A model generated the notes under the pieces. That model was given only the letters and a program-made list of their open reading frames with translations. It did no database searches and was not told the origin of the DNA. Of a stretch of 64,000 nucleotides of DNA, positions 33,109-42,570 are shown piece by piece (the stretch's first letter is position 1; each line of letters starts with the position of its first letter). The stretch spans positions 682,001 to 746,000 of the forward strand of contig NZ_CP009434.1 of the NCBI RefSeq assembly GCF_000960995.1, given 5' to 3'. Source of the DNA: Burkholderia glumae LMG 2196 = ATCC 33617. GTDB taxonomy: Bacteria > Pseudomonadota > Gammaproteobacteria > Burkholderiales > Burkholderiaceae. Both the position numbers and the translations under genes were made by a program.

Positions 33109-34260
33109 TCAGGCGGCTTGCTTGTGCGCGGCGCTGGCGCGGCGCTGCAACTGGCTGAAGATGTTGCGTGCGTGCATTTCTTCGGTGCCGCCCGCGGTTC
33201 CCATCGCGAGCGCGTCGGCAACGAAAGTCGAGAGCGGGCCGCGGCGATAGCCGTCGCTGCCGTAGATCGCAAGCAGGTGCAACGCGGCCTGGATCAGGTC
33301 GCGGGCACCGCCCAGTTTCGCCACCGAGCAGCTCGCAAGCGCAGACGGGGTGCCGGCTCGCAACTGGTCGAGCGCGGCGAGTGCCATCCAGCGCGAGCGT
33401 TCCGAACCGACGTGGATGTCGACGAGCCGCCGCTGGACGTGCTGATGCGTGTCGAGCGTCACGCCGAGCGCGCCGCGTTCGCGAACGTAGGCGAGCGCGT
33501 CGTCGAGGAACGGCCCGACCACGTCCGCGCACAGCAGGCCGAACAGCGCCCGGTTCATCGAAGCGATGTCCATCAGGACAGGCAGCCCGTCCTTCGGGCT
33601 GCAAAGCAAGTCGTCGGTTCCGAGCGCGACGCCGTTGAAGTTCATGTCGCCGATCGGCAGATCGGCGACACCGAGGGTGTCCTGAGGATCGCTGCGTGTC
33701 ACGCCGCTGCGTTGCGGATCGAGAAGAACCAGCGCCGTGCCGGGGCGACCGTCCTGCGTGGTGCTCGCGGCGACGAGGACGAGTGCCGCGTCGGGGGCGT
33801 GGCTGATGTTGTACTTGTGGCCGTCCAGCCGCAGCGCCTGGCCGTCCGGCGTGACGCGAGTCTGCAGGGCGCGGATTTCGGTGCCGGTGCCTTTCTCCGA
33901 GATCGCCGTGGCGGCCACCGCGCCGGCCATCAGCGCCGGCAGCAGGCGCTCGCGCTGAGCCGGTGTGCCGTGGCGCAGCAGGGCGCGGATCACGGTGGCC
34001 TGATTCGCGAGCGCCATCGCAAAACCGATCGATCTCGTCGTTGCAACGATCGCCTCGAACGCGGCGATGAACCCATTCGACGCGGTGTCCGGGCCGGCGT
34101 CGCGGTCGGCGCCCAGCGTGCGCCACAAACCTGCCTCGGATAGCGCCCGCCAGCTTGCCCAGTCGAATCCGCGACGCGGTGACGACGCGACGTGACGCAG
34201 CGCGATGGCGCGATAGGTCGCGGCAGCAGCGTGTTGATCGGGCGTGAATTCGAAGTTCAT
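33109..34260 (-). CDS. acyl-CoA-dehydrogenase-like flavoenzyme (TdaE-like candidate)
   Basis: 383 residues from ATG 34260 (the frame opens at 34305). Helical N-terminal domain, a beta domain with TAISEKGTGTEIRALQTRV and KYNISHAPDA, and a C-terminal helical domain ending GSDGYRRGP...ALAMGTAGGTEEMHARNIF. In medium-chain enzymes the catalytic base lies in YEGT; here the aligned residues are AGGT, so that Glu appears to be Gly. An oxygenase-like role, as reported for TdaE in tropodithietic acid synthesis, is then easier to accept than plain dehydrogenation. First gene of the six-gene operon. Confidence 0.82.
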   Translation of the reverse strand: MNFEFTPDQHAAAATYRAIALRHVASSPRRGFDWASWRALSEAGLWRTLGADRDAGPDTASNGFIAAFEAIVATTRSIGFAMALANQATVIRALLRHGTPAQRERLLPALMAGAVAATAISEKGTGTEIRALQTRVTPDGQALRLDGHKYNISHAPDAALVLVAASTTQDGRPGTALVLLDPQRSGVTRSDPQDTLGVADLPIGDMNFNGVALGTDDLLCSPKDGLPVLMDIASMNRALFGLLCADVVGPFLDDALAYVRERGALGVTLDTHQHVQRRLVDIHVGSERSRWMALAALDQLRAGTPSALASCSVAKLGGARDLIQAALHLLAIYGSDGYRRGPLSTFVADALAMGTAGGTEEMHARNIFSQLQRRASAAHKQAA

Positions 34261-34576
34261 GGCGTCCCTGATGCGATGCGGATGGGGTGTGTCCAATCTA
34301 TCCAAAACATCGGGACGGAGAAACTGTCAGTTTTCGCAATCGTCGCGGTGGGGGCGCCACGCCAAGGCATTCGCGGCCGGCACGAGCCGACTGCGTGGGG
34401 CCGCACTGCGCCGCGCGGGTGCAGAGGGTGTCGAGAGATGAGGAAGTGGAGCGCGGAGTGCCGCGCCGCGCGGCACATGGCGCCGGATTCGGCCGGCAAA
34501 CAGCCCGGGCCCGCGTGCGGGGCCGGCAGGCGCGAGTCGCCGGCCTCCCAGCCCCCTTGCGGCGGGACGCGGCCGC
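34261..34576. other. intergenic region upstream of the six-gene operon
   Basis: 316 bp holding the promoter of the flavoenzyme operon on the minus strand and the 3' end of the phospholipase C gene. No hexamers clear enough to call. It marks the right edge of the biosynthetic island. Confidence 0.4.
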
Positions 34577-36766
34577 TCAGACCGTCGGCATGTCCGGCAG
34601 GGCCGGGTCCTGCAGCGCGATCGCCGTGGGCGAGGTGACGATCGAGCTCGACAGCTCGGTCACCACCTGCGTGGCGGCCGGATCGCTGAAGCTGCTCCTG
34701 CCGTTCTCCACGTGGCCGGCGGCGCGCCAGGCGAAGGCCGCGCCGTCGGACACCGTCAGGTCGTACCATTGGTGGCTGTGCCTGAGCGTCCAGACTTCCT
34801 CGACGAATCCTTCCGACGGGATCGAGAAGCGGCGCGTCTGCGCCCCGTAGGCGTTATCCGTGACGGACAGCTTCACGGCCTTGCCGCCCTTGTTGCTGAT
34901 CTTCAGCATGACGTTGCCGTTGGCGGCGTCGTAGCCCACCACCACCGTCGGCCTGGCCGACCTGTGCCGGGTCTTCTGGTCCTGCGGGATGGCACCCACG
35001 AAATGGCGCACGAAACCGTTCGGGCCATAGACCAGGAAGTTGTAGACGCCACCCGTGCCGGCCAGATTGAAGGTGTCGGCGATCGACTTGCCGGCTTCCA
35101 CCGTGTAGCGCCATGGGCCGTCGCTGCGGTTGGTCGAGTACACGTAGAAGCACGCGCCCACCTTGCCCGTGTTCGAGAAGTGGATCTGGAATTCGTTTTC
35201 CTTGATCGCTTCGCGGCCGTTGGCGTGCAGTTCGTAGGGCAGGGCGCGCGCGGCACGCACGCCGGCTTCCTGCTCCTTGATCGAGGCGGGGCTCGGCACC
35301 GCGGGCACCGCCGCCTTCGGGTTCTGGCAGGACGCGTCGGATTTCGCCTGGTAGTTGCTGGTATCGGGCAGTACCGGGAAGGCCGCGTCCGGCGTGCCGA
35401 AGTCGAAGCAGCTCAGCAGGTCGCCCGAGACGGCGCGGCGCCACGGGCTGATGTTGGGCTCCATCACGCCGAAGCGCTGCTCCATGAAGCGGATCACCGA
35501 GGTGTGGTCGAAGACCTGCGAGTTCACGTAGCCGCCCTTGGTCCATGGCGAGATCACGATCATCGGCACGCGCGGACCCATGCCGTAGGGCAGGTTGTCG
35601 GCCGTGTAGCTGCCGCCGCGCCGCGGGTTCACCACGTTGTGGATCTCGGCGCTGACGTCCACGGTCGACAGGCCCTGGCCGCGATGGGTGGGCGGTTGCG
35701 GCGGGGCGAGGTGGTCGAAGAAGCCGTCGTTCTCGTCGTACATCAGAAAGAAGACGGTTTTGCTCCACACCGCCGGGTTCGAGGTCAGCGCGTCGAGGAT
35801 CTGGGCAATATAGGTCGCGCCATAGGCGGGCGTATAGCGCGGGTGCTCGGAGTAGATCGCCGGCGGGCACAGCCAGCAGACCTGCGGCAGCTGGTTGGCC
35901 AGCACGTCGTTCTTGAGGTCGGCCAGGGTGCGCACGGCGTTGCCGCGCGTTTGCAGCGCCGAGCCGGCCGGCGCGTTGATGAAGTTGGCGAAGTTCGGCA
36001 GCATGTTGGTGCCGTAGTTGCCGTTCACCGGGTCGTTGCCGTTTACGCCCTGCTGGTAGAGCTGCCACGAGATGCCGGCCGCCTGCAGCCGCTCCGGGTA
36101 GGTGGTCCAGGTCAGCAGATCCCACTTCGGCGGCAGGTCGTCGTCGATGGCGTCGTTGTTGTCCAGCAGCGGGCCGCCCTGCTTGCCGGTCGGGTCCACC
36201 ATGCCGGTCATCAGATAGGTGCGGTTCGGGTGGGTCGGCCCCGGCATCGAGCAGAAGTAGTGATCGCAGATCGTGAACGCATCGGCCAGCGCGTAATGGA
36301 ACGGGATGTCCTCGCGCACGTGGTAGCCCATCGTCAGGTCGGACTTGTTGGCCGGCCAGGCGTCCATGCGGCCGTTGTTGATCGCGTGGTGGGTCGGGTA
36401 CCAGCTGTGGTCCAGGTCGCCCAGGCATTCGCTGACCTTGTTGACGTCGTAGCGGAACGGCAGCACCGGCGTGGCCGGATCGGCCTTGGATGGCTGGAAC
36501 CAGACCGGCCGGCCGCTGGCCAGCGGGATCGGGAAGCGGTCGTTGTAGCCGCGCACGCCGCGCAGGTGGCCGAAGTAATGGTCGAACGAGCGGTTTTCCT
36601 GCATCAGCACCACGATGTGCTGCACGTCCCGGATCGAGCCCGTGCCCGACGCCGCCGGAATGGCGAGCGCCTTGCGGATGGCATCGGGGAACACCGTCAG
36701 GGCTGCTGCCGCGCCGGCCGTCGAGGCGGCGGTCTGCAGGAAGCGTCGTCGATTGTAGGTAGACAT
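34577..36766 (-). CDS. plcN: TAT-exported phosphocholine-preferring phospholipase C
   Basis: 729 residues. Twin-arginine signal NRRRFLQTAASTAGAAAAL at the N-terminus, so it is exported folded. Catalytic core of the acid-phosphatase-like phosphoesterase family: QHIVVLMQENRSFDHYFGHL, then MPGPTHPNR, YDENDGFFDH and a late VFDHTSVIRFMEQRFG. Two C-terminal beta domains follow (from ~residue 500). It cleaves phosphatidylcholine or sphingomyelin, releasing phosphocholine. Preceded 80 bp upstream by a small lipoprotein gene on the same strand. Confidence 0.93.
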   Translation of the reverse strand: MSTYNRRRFLQTAASTAGAAAALTVFPDAIRKALAIPAASGTGSIRDVQHIVVLMQENRSFDHYFGHLRGVRGYNDRFPIPLASGRPVWFQPSKADPATPVLPFRYDVNKVSECLGDLDHSWYPTHHAINNGRMDAWPANKSDLTMGYHVREDIPFHYALADAFTICDHYFCSMPGPTHPNRTYLMTGMVDPTGKQGGPLLDNNDAIDDDLPPKWDLLTWTTYPERLQAAGISWQLYQQGVNGNDPVNGNYGTNMLPNFANFINAPAGSALQTRGNAVRTLADLKNDVLANQLPQVCWLCPPAIYSEHPRYTPAYGATYIAQILDALTSNPAVWSKTVFFLMYDENDGFFDHLAPPQPPTHRGQGLSTVDVSAEIHNVVNPRRGGSYTADNLPYGMGPRVPMIVISPWTKGGYVNSQVFDHTSVIRFMEQRFGVMEPNISPWRRAVSGDLLSCFDFGTPDAAFPVLPDTSNYQAKSDASCQNPKAAVPAVPSPASIKEQEAGVRAARALPYELHANGREAIKENEFQIHFSNTGKVGACFYVYSTNRSDGPWRYTVEAGKSIADTFNLAGTGGVYNFLVYGPNGFVRHFVGAIPQDQKTRHRSARPTVVVGYDAANGNVMLKISNKGGKAVKLSVTDNAYGAQTRRFSIPSEGFVEEVWTLRHSHQWYDLTVSDGAAFAWRAAGHVENGRSSFSDPAATQVVTELSSSIVTSPTAIALQDPALPDMPTV

Positions 36767-36846
36767 GGTCGGGCCTCTCGTGAGAGATACGGTGAAACGT
36801 GGGTGGGCGGCTTTCTATTGGCGGACTGCCGAGGACTGCTTGCCGG

Positions 36847-37257
36847 TCAGTTGCTGGAATCCGCCGCGGGCTCGGGCGGGTAGTGGACGACCGGGGGGGA
36901 CTGCTCGAATGCCAGCGGCGAGGGCTCGCCGTCGGTGGGGCGGATCGTTGGCGCCAGCGCACGCGCGGCGCGCGGCGGATCGACGGTCTCGGTCACGCCC
37001 GCCGACATCGCGACGGCCGGCGAGGGCGGGTCGATCGGGGACGTGTCGTGCGGCGCCTGGGCGGTGGCTGTGGCAAGGGGAGCGCCGGAATCGAGCGTCG
37101 TGCCGAAGCGGCTGGCGCCAGCCGCGTGATCGGCCGGGCGCAGCGAGAGCGCCGCGAAATCCTGCCGGGACGATACGGCGCCGACCGGATTCGCCTTGTC
37201 ACAGCCGGCCAGCACCGGCATCACGGCCAGCGCCACCAGAAACCTCGATGCTTTCAT
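36847..37257 (-). CDS. small Pro/Ala-rich lipoprotein
   Basis: 136 residues. Signal peptide with lipobox VLAGC (cysteine near residue 19), then a low-complexity Pro/Ala/Ser chain with no known domain. It probably shares a transcript with the phospholipase C gene; a helper in its secretion or attachment is possible. Confidence 0.7.
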   Translation of the reverse strand: MKASRFLVALAVMPVLAGCDKANPVGAVSSRQDFAALSLRPADHAAGASRFGTTLDSGAPLATATAQAPHDTSPIDPPSPAVAMSAGVTETVDPPRAARALAPTIRPTDGEPSPLAFEQSPPVVHYPPEPAADSSN

Positions 37258-37853
37258 TTTTCCGACCTGTCACTCGGTTCGAATTCAAGATGGCGATATC
37301 TTGATTCAAGTTCGATGTCATATTTATGAAGGGAATTTCGCTATAGATTATTGGATTCGAGACGGATTTTTCGCGATGTGGTTTGGCATGTGATCGAAAC
37401 GCTGTTGAAAGCAGGGGAATCCGATGGAAATGCTTGATGGTAAAGGGTTTTGGAGGATCTGGCAGGGGCGGCCATGCGGAGCCTGGATTCGATTTTCATT
37501 TCGATAAAAGTAAAATTTATCGAATTGTTTTAATAATTAATGGTAATTTGTTCCGTGCTTTTGGCGGAGCGTCGCAGACGCGAGACACGGATCCGGCATG
37601 CTCATTTTCCAATTGGATGCCGAGCAGCGGCCGCTGAAGACGAAGCCGTCATGCGAGAAGCGCGGTGCTGTTCACGCGGGCGGCGCCCCTCGCGCTGTCG
37701 AGGCCGTCCGGACGCGCGCCGAAGCAGGCGGCCCTAGCTCGGCCGCCGCCGTCGCGCCGAGCAAGCCGGCAGTTGCGCCTGCTGCCGTCGATCCTGATGC
37801 TCGGCAGCGCCGGACGGCTGCGACGGCAAGCGGCACGGCATGCCGTGCCGCGA
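37258..37853. other. intergenic region
   Basis: 596 bp. Left end holds the lipoprotein promoter and an inverted repeat TCAAGAT-N6-ATCTTGA at 37285-37304, about 30 bp before the start codon, likely an operator or a leader hairpin. 37.4-37.6 kb is AT-rich. No gene is supported. Confidence 0.4.
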
Positions 37854-38444
37854 CTAGGTCAGCAGGCTCCAGATGGCAAGGAACGGCGTCTTGCCCGAGC
37901 GCATCGCATGGACGTGATGCGGCTCGTTGTGAATGCCTCCGCCAATGCCTGGATCGAACCACTCCCCGCCTTGCTGACGAAATTCTCCGGGCGTGAGTAG
38001 CACATACGCCTCCTCCGGCGGATGGTGGTGGTCGGGATAGCGGGTATGCGGCGCCATGAGCGAAAAACCGAGTTGAATGTCATAGCGGCTTTCGGCGCCG
38101 CCGGGGCCGCAAACCATTCCGTGAACGTGATCCTCGATATACCGCGGGCTGCCGTGCGAACCGGAGGTGCGGCGCGACCATCCCAGTTGCGGCTCCAGGG
38201 ACTTGATGGCGCGTGCGACCGCGCCCATTTCGGCGCTCTGCGCGGTCACCGTGGCGAGCGCAAGGTCGAGCCAATCGCATGCGGGATATCGCGCGCGATG
38301 TCGGACTTGGTCGTCTGACGGCACGCGCAGCCGCTCGAAGACCCGTGCCGCGACATCTCTGCCGGCGCTCGGCAGCGAGGTGGAGCGGAACAGGTGCCGA
38401 GCGATCTCGATAAAGGTGGAGATGTCGTCTGATCGATGCGCCAT
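37854..38444 (-). CDS. DMSP-lyase-family cupin protein
   Basis: 196 residues from ATG 38444 (GGAGGG 5 bp upstream). N-terminal helices, then a cupin barrel with the metal motif YPDHHHPPEEAYVLL and a second His-rich loop NEPHHVHAMRSG, as in the dimethylsulfoniopropionate lyases DddL/DddQ. Those enzymes split DMSP to dimethyl sulfide and acrylate, but many relatives act on other substrates and none is implied by the neighbours. Confidence 0.7.
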   Translation of the reverse strand: MAHRSDDISTFIEIARHLFRSTSLPSAGRDVAARVFERLRVPSDDQVRHRARYPACDWLDLALATVTAQSAEMGAVARAIKSLEPQLGWSRRTSGSHGSPRYIEDHVHGMVCGPGGAESRYDIQLGFSLMAPHTRYPDHHHPPEEAYVLLTPGEFRQQGGEWFDPGIGGGIHNEPHHVHAMRSGKTPFLAIWSLLT

Positions 38445-39080
38445 GCAGGCCCTCCAAATGGGTTTGCCCAGGATCAACACCAGCCTAGCGCGGATCGCGA
38501 TCAAGCAACCAGGTCTCCCGTCCTCGGAAGCGCCGCGCGGCTGGCAGAAAATTTCTGCGTGAATCGATAACAATTTTATTATATGCGCATTATTAAAATC
38601 CCGCGTCATCTGAATAATGTGGTTGAGAAATTCAAGCAATCGAATCTTGAACTATTGATGAAAAAGAAATTGAAAAATCATGAATCGGTACACGCCGTCA
38701 CTCTCGGTAATTCCGAGATTCCCAACCCTGGGTTGCCAATATATTGGTAATAACAATCAAAGGGAGGGAATGCGGAGGGCCGCCAGAGGCCGGCGTCATG
38801 GGCTTCTGACAGGCATGGGGCATCAATTGTCCGCGAATCCCAATGCTGAAACCCGGTGCGCGGCGCGATTCAAAATTTCCTTAAAGATTGCTGCCTATCT
38901 GTCGTTATTAGAGACGGAGAGTGAACTTCATGTTCGCTTGGTATGAGGAATTCTTTGCGTGACGAATTCAGGCCGCTTGCCTGAGCCCCGCCGCTCTTCT
39001 TTTCCCACTTCATGCCTGTCGTGGCTGCGGCCGCGTCGGTCTTCGTCGTACCGGTTCTTCCCGACTAATAAGGACATGCA
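38445..39080. other. intergenic region upstream of the chemosensory operon
   Basis: 636 bp, AT-rich around 38560-38760. It holds the FliA-like promoter at 38882-38908. The open frame at 38680-38946 (+) has no recognisable domain and I do not call it. Confidence 0.45.
38882..38908 (+). promoter_or_regulatory. candidate sigma-28 (FliA) promoter for the chemosensory operon
   Basis: -35 TAAAGATT (7 of 8 to TAAAGTTT), exactly 11 bp, then GTCGTTAT (5 of 8 to GCCGATAA). It ends about 170 bp before the first start codon. Weaker than the flagellin promoter but with the same spacing. Confidence 0.45.
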
Positions 39081-40994
39081 ATGGCACTCGTGAGGCACTC
39101 CCAGAAAACAGCTGACGGCGCATCCGACGGCCCTCGCGCGGTGGGCTCCACCCGCGACGCCGAGGCCCAGCGCAAGCGCGCGCGTACTCTGGCCAAGCAG
39201 CAGCAGGCGGCCGAACGGATCGCAGCCGCCACGACGCAATTGGCGTCCGGCATCAACGAGGCCGCCTCGGCGGCCGAGGAGCTCAAGCGCGCGGCCGACC
39301 AGATCGCCACCGGCGCCGAGGAGGCCAGTGGCGCGGCTCAGGAATCGCTTACCGCGTTCAAGCTGATGGAGGACGCGATCGCGCGCCAACGGCAAAGCGC
39401 GGATACGAGCCAGGCGCGGGTGGAAACCACGCAGATCCTGATCGCGCGCACCACTGCCGATGTTGGCGGCCTGGTCACCAACGTCGGCTTCGTCGCGCAA
39501 CGGCAGGCCGCTTCGGTGCAGCGGGTGCAGGAACTGGAGCAGCAGGCCGCCAACATCGGCGACATCGTCAAGGCGGTCGTGCGCATCGCCGATCAGACCA
39601 ACCTGCTCGCGCTCAACGCCGCGATCGAGGCGGCGCGCGCCGGCAAGCACGGCAAGGGCTTTGCGGTAGTGGCCGACGAAGTGCGCACGCTGGCCGAGAC
39701 CTCCGAGAAGAGCGCCAAGCAGATCCAGGATCTGGTCGGACAAATCCAGCAGGAAGTGAAGATCGTTGCCGAAGGCATCAATGCTTCGGCGCGCAGCATT
39801 GAAACGGAGGTGGCGAAAGGCGCCGCGATTACGGAACAGCTCGAGCAGATCCGCAAGGACACCATCGAGATCATGACCGGCGCCACGGAGATCGCCAATG
39901 GCGCGCAGCAGTCCGCCGCCGCCACGCAGCAGGCGCTCAAGGGCTCGGAAAGCATCGCCGCGGCAGCCGAAGAACAATCGGCGGCCGCCGAGGAGTCGGC
40001 CAAGACGGTGAGCGAGCAGGCGCGGGCGCTGAACGAATGCGAGCAGACCACGCAGGCGTTGTCGGAATTGGCCGAAGATCTGAAGAGTTCCACCGACGTG
40101 GCCAAGAGCGCGGAGGAAGTGGCCTCGGCTGCCGAGGAACTGTCTTCCGCGGTGCAGGAAATCAACCGCTCCAGCGCTCAGATCCTCGTCGCGATCGACC
40201 AGATCCGCAAAGGCGCGCAGGTCCAGGCCCGCGCCATCGAGGACTCCGTGGCGGCCGTGGTGCAGATCGAGTCCGGCCTGCAGATCGCGCAGACACGCGC
40301 CCAGGCCAATGGCGAGCGCGTGAGCGCCATCAAGGCGCTGCTGACGGTCAACAAGGACGCGGTCGACGCGCTGATCGCCGGCATCGGCCAGTCGGTGGAC
40401 GCCGCACGCGTGAGCATTCGCCAGATCGGGGAACTGGAACTGGTCTCGCGGCGTATCGACAAGATCGTCGACGCGATCACCACGGTCTCGATCCAGACCA
40501 ATATGCTGGCGGTCAACGGCTCGATCGAAGCCGCCCGTGCCGGCGAGTTCGGCAAGGGCTTCGTCGTGGTCGCGACCGACATCCGCAACCTTGCGCACGA
40601 CTCGGCCGAGAACGCGGATCGCATCAAGGACCTGGTCAAGGCAGTCCAGGACCAAATCGGCGTGGTCGGTCGCGACCTCAGCGATATCGCCGCCATCACC
40701 TCGAACGAAACCGAAAAGGCCAAGGCCAGCACCGCCAATCTGATCTCGATCGAAACCGACATCGCCGCCGTGGAGACCGGTGCCGCCGAGGTCTTGGGCG
40801 CCGCCAATGACATTGCCAGCGCCATTGCCCAGGTTCGCACCGGCATGAATCAGATTTCGACCGCCGCGCAGGAGGCGGAAAAGGCCGCCGCCGAATCCGC
40901 GTCCGCGGCGCAGCAACAGTCGCAAGGCACCGAAGAGCTGGCTGCCGCCATCGAGGAAATCTCCTCGCTGGCCGACGAACTGCAAAGCGCCTGA
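39081..40994 (+). CDS. soluble chemoreceptor with two signalling domains
   Basis: 637 residues, no TM segment and no recognisable sensor domain. Almost entirely coiled coil. Two separate hairpin tips are present: [20 protein letters not shown] near residue 170 and [20 protein letters not shown] near residue 471, each followed by the FVV(V/A)A..(V/I)R.LA stretch. The second half therefore looks like a duplicated, diverged copy. Each tip should contact CheA and CheW. First gene of the chemosensory operon, followed after 16 bp by the triple CheW. Confidence 0.92.
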   Translation: MALVRHSQKTADGASDGPRAVGSTRDAEAQRKRARTLAKQQQAAERIAAATTQLASGINEAASAAEELKRAADQIATGAEEASGAAQESLTAFKLMEDAIARQRQSADTSQARVETTQILIARTTADVGGLVTNVGFVAQRQAASVQRVQELEQQAANIGDIVKAVVRIADQTNLLALNAAIEAARAGKHGKGFAVVADEVRTLAETSEKSAKQIQDLVGQIQQEVKIVAEGINASARSIETEVAKGAAITEQLEQIRKDTIEIMTGATEIANGAQQSAAATQQALKGSESIAAAAEEQSAAAEESAKTVSEQARALNECEQTTQALSELAEDLKSSTDVAKSAEEVASAAEELSSAVQEINRSSAQILVAIDQIRKGAQVQARAIEDSVAAVVQIESGLQIAQTRAQANGERVSAIKALLTVNKDAVDALIAGIGQSVDAARVSIRQIGELELVSRRIDKIVDAITTVSIQTNMLAVNGSIEAARAGEFGKGFVVVATDIRNLAHDSAENADRIKDLVKAVQDQIGVVGRDLSDIAAITSNETEKAKASTANLISIETDIAAVETGAAEVLGAANDIASAIAQVRTGMNQISTAAQEAEKAAAESASAAQQQSQGTEELAAAIEEISSLADELQSA

Positions 40995-41010
40995 GCGCTG
41001 GCGAGATCCC

Positions 41011-42570
41011 ATGAGCGATCAACTCTCCTCACAAGCATCGCCGCCGGCCGGCGACGCGGTGGACGCGGAACAGGACCACGTATCCAGCGGCCGGCTGTTC
41101 GTCACCTTCATGGTCGGCAGCGAGGTGTTTGCCGTGGATATGGCGCCGGTACAGGAAATCATCCGGGTACCGGAGATGGTCCGCGTGCCGCTTGCGCCGC
41201 CCGCGCTGGACGGCCTGGCGAACCTGCGCGGCCGCGTGTTGCCGATCATCAGCCTGGCACGGATCTTCGGCTTCCCGGAACGCCCGAGCGACGACAGCTC
41301 GCGCGCGGTGGTGATCGACCTGGGGCACCCGCTGGGGTTCGTGGTCGATCGCGTCGCCAGCGTGGTCGAGGTGCAGCCCGAGGCCATCGAAGACATCGGC
41401 ACGATCAACTGCACCATCGACAGCGCCATGCTGTCCGGGCTGCTCAAGAACGTGGCCGGCCACCCGATGGTGATGGTGCTCGATTTCGCCTACCTGATCT
41501 CCAGCCAGTTCAGCGCCGTCGGCGCGCTGGTCAATCAGGCGAGCGGCTCCCGCTACATCGAAGAGGTGCGTACCGAGGAGGACGACGCCAGCAGCGATCA
41601 GCTGCAACTGGTGAGTTTCGAGGTGGCCGGACAGGAGTACGCGGTCAGCATCGATCAGGTGCAGGAGATCGTGCAGGTGCCCGAGCACCTGGTGCAGGTG
41701 CCGCACGCTCAGCCGCACGTGCTGGGTGTGATGACGCTGCGCCAGCGGCTGTTGCCGCTGGTGTCGCTGCGCAGCCTGTTCAACCTGCCCATGCAGGGGC
41801 TCGACGAGCGCAGCCGCATCGTGGTGATGAACAGCGGGCAGCTATCCGTCGGCGTGGTGATGGACAGCGTCAAGGAGGTGCTGCGCGTCCACAAGCACGA
41901 CGTGGATCCGGTCCCGGCGCTGCTCGCACGCGGCAGCGACATGGCCGATATCACCCAGATCTGCCGGCTCGATCAAGGCAAGCGCCTGGTGTCGGTCATG
42001 GAGGCCGGCAAGCTGTTCGACCACTCCAAGGTGAAGGACGCCCTTCGGATCGACACGTCCGAGCAGGCGGCGGGGGCCGGTGAAGTGCTGGACGACGAGC
42101 TCGACGACGAAGAGCAGATGGTGGTGTTCCACCTGGACGCCGAGGAATTCGGCGTGCCGATCGCCAGCGTGCAGGAAATCGTGCGCGTGCCTGCCGACCT
42201 GACCCGCGTGCCGCGGACGCCCGCCTTCGTCGAGGGCGTGATCAACCTGCGCGGCGCGGTGCTGCCGGTGATCGACCAGCGGCGGCGCCTGGGCCTGGCG
42301 CGCGTGGCGCGCGACGACCGGCAACGGATCATGGTGTTCCTGCTTGGCGGCATGCGCACCGGCTTTATCGTCGACGCGGTCACCGAAGTGCTGAAGCTGC
42401 CCCGGCAGGCCATCGAGCCGGCGCCGCAGCTGGGCCATCGGCAAGCCCAGCTGATTACCCGCGTGGCCAACCTGGAGCGGCAACGCCGCCTGATCCTGCT
42501 GATCGAGCCGGATCGCCTGCTGGAGCACAACGACCTGAGCGCGCTGGAACAACTGGGCGAGGCGGTGTGA
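41011..42570 (+). CDS. cheW: scaffold protein with three CheW domains
   Basis: 519 residues with three CheW repeats, at about 28-170 (FVTFMVGSEVFAVDMAPVQEII), 196-335 (LVSFEVAGQEYAVSIDQVQEIV) and 370-510 (MVVFHLDAEEFGVPIASVQEIV); each has the RVP.....GL/V(M/I)NLRG-type turn. Single-domain CheW joins receptor and kinase; a three-domain form could bridge several array partners, such as the double-tip receptor. The stop overlaps the cheB start (GTGA). Confidence 0.93.
   Translation: MSDQLSSQASPPAGDAVDAEQDHVSSGRLFVTFMVGSEVFAVDMAPVQEIIRVPEMVRVPLAPPALDGLANLRGRVLPIISLARIFGFPERPSDDSSRAVVIDLGHPLGFVVDRVASVVEVQPEAIEDIGTINCTIDSAMLSGLLKNVAGHPMVMVLDFAYLISSQFSAVGALVNQASGSRYIEEVRTEEDDASSDQLQLVSFEVAGQEYAVSIDQVQEIVQVPEHLVQVPHAQPHVLGVMTLRQRLLPLVSLRSLFNLPMQGLDERSRIVVMNSGQLSVGVVMDSVKEVLRVHKHDVDPVPALLARGSDMADITQICRLDQGKRLVSVMEAGKLFDHSKVKDALRIDTSEQAAGAGEVLDDELDDEEQMVVFHLDAEEFGVPIASVQEIVRVPADLTRVPRTPAFVEGVINLRGAVLPVIDQRRRLGLARVARDDRQRIMVFLLGGMRTGFIVDAVTEVLKLPRQAIEPAPQLGHRQAQLITRVANLERQRRLILLIEPDRLLEHNDLSALEQLGEAV

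Noticed and set aside
34712..36883. 723-codon plus-strand frame opposite phospholipase C
   Set aside because: Val/Arg/His-rich shadow; the minus strand has a TAT signal and catalytic motifs.
38928..41012. 694-codon minus-strand frame opposite the double-tip receptor
   Set aside because: Gly/Leu/Arg-rich shadow with no known domain; the plus strand encodes two MCP tips.
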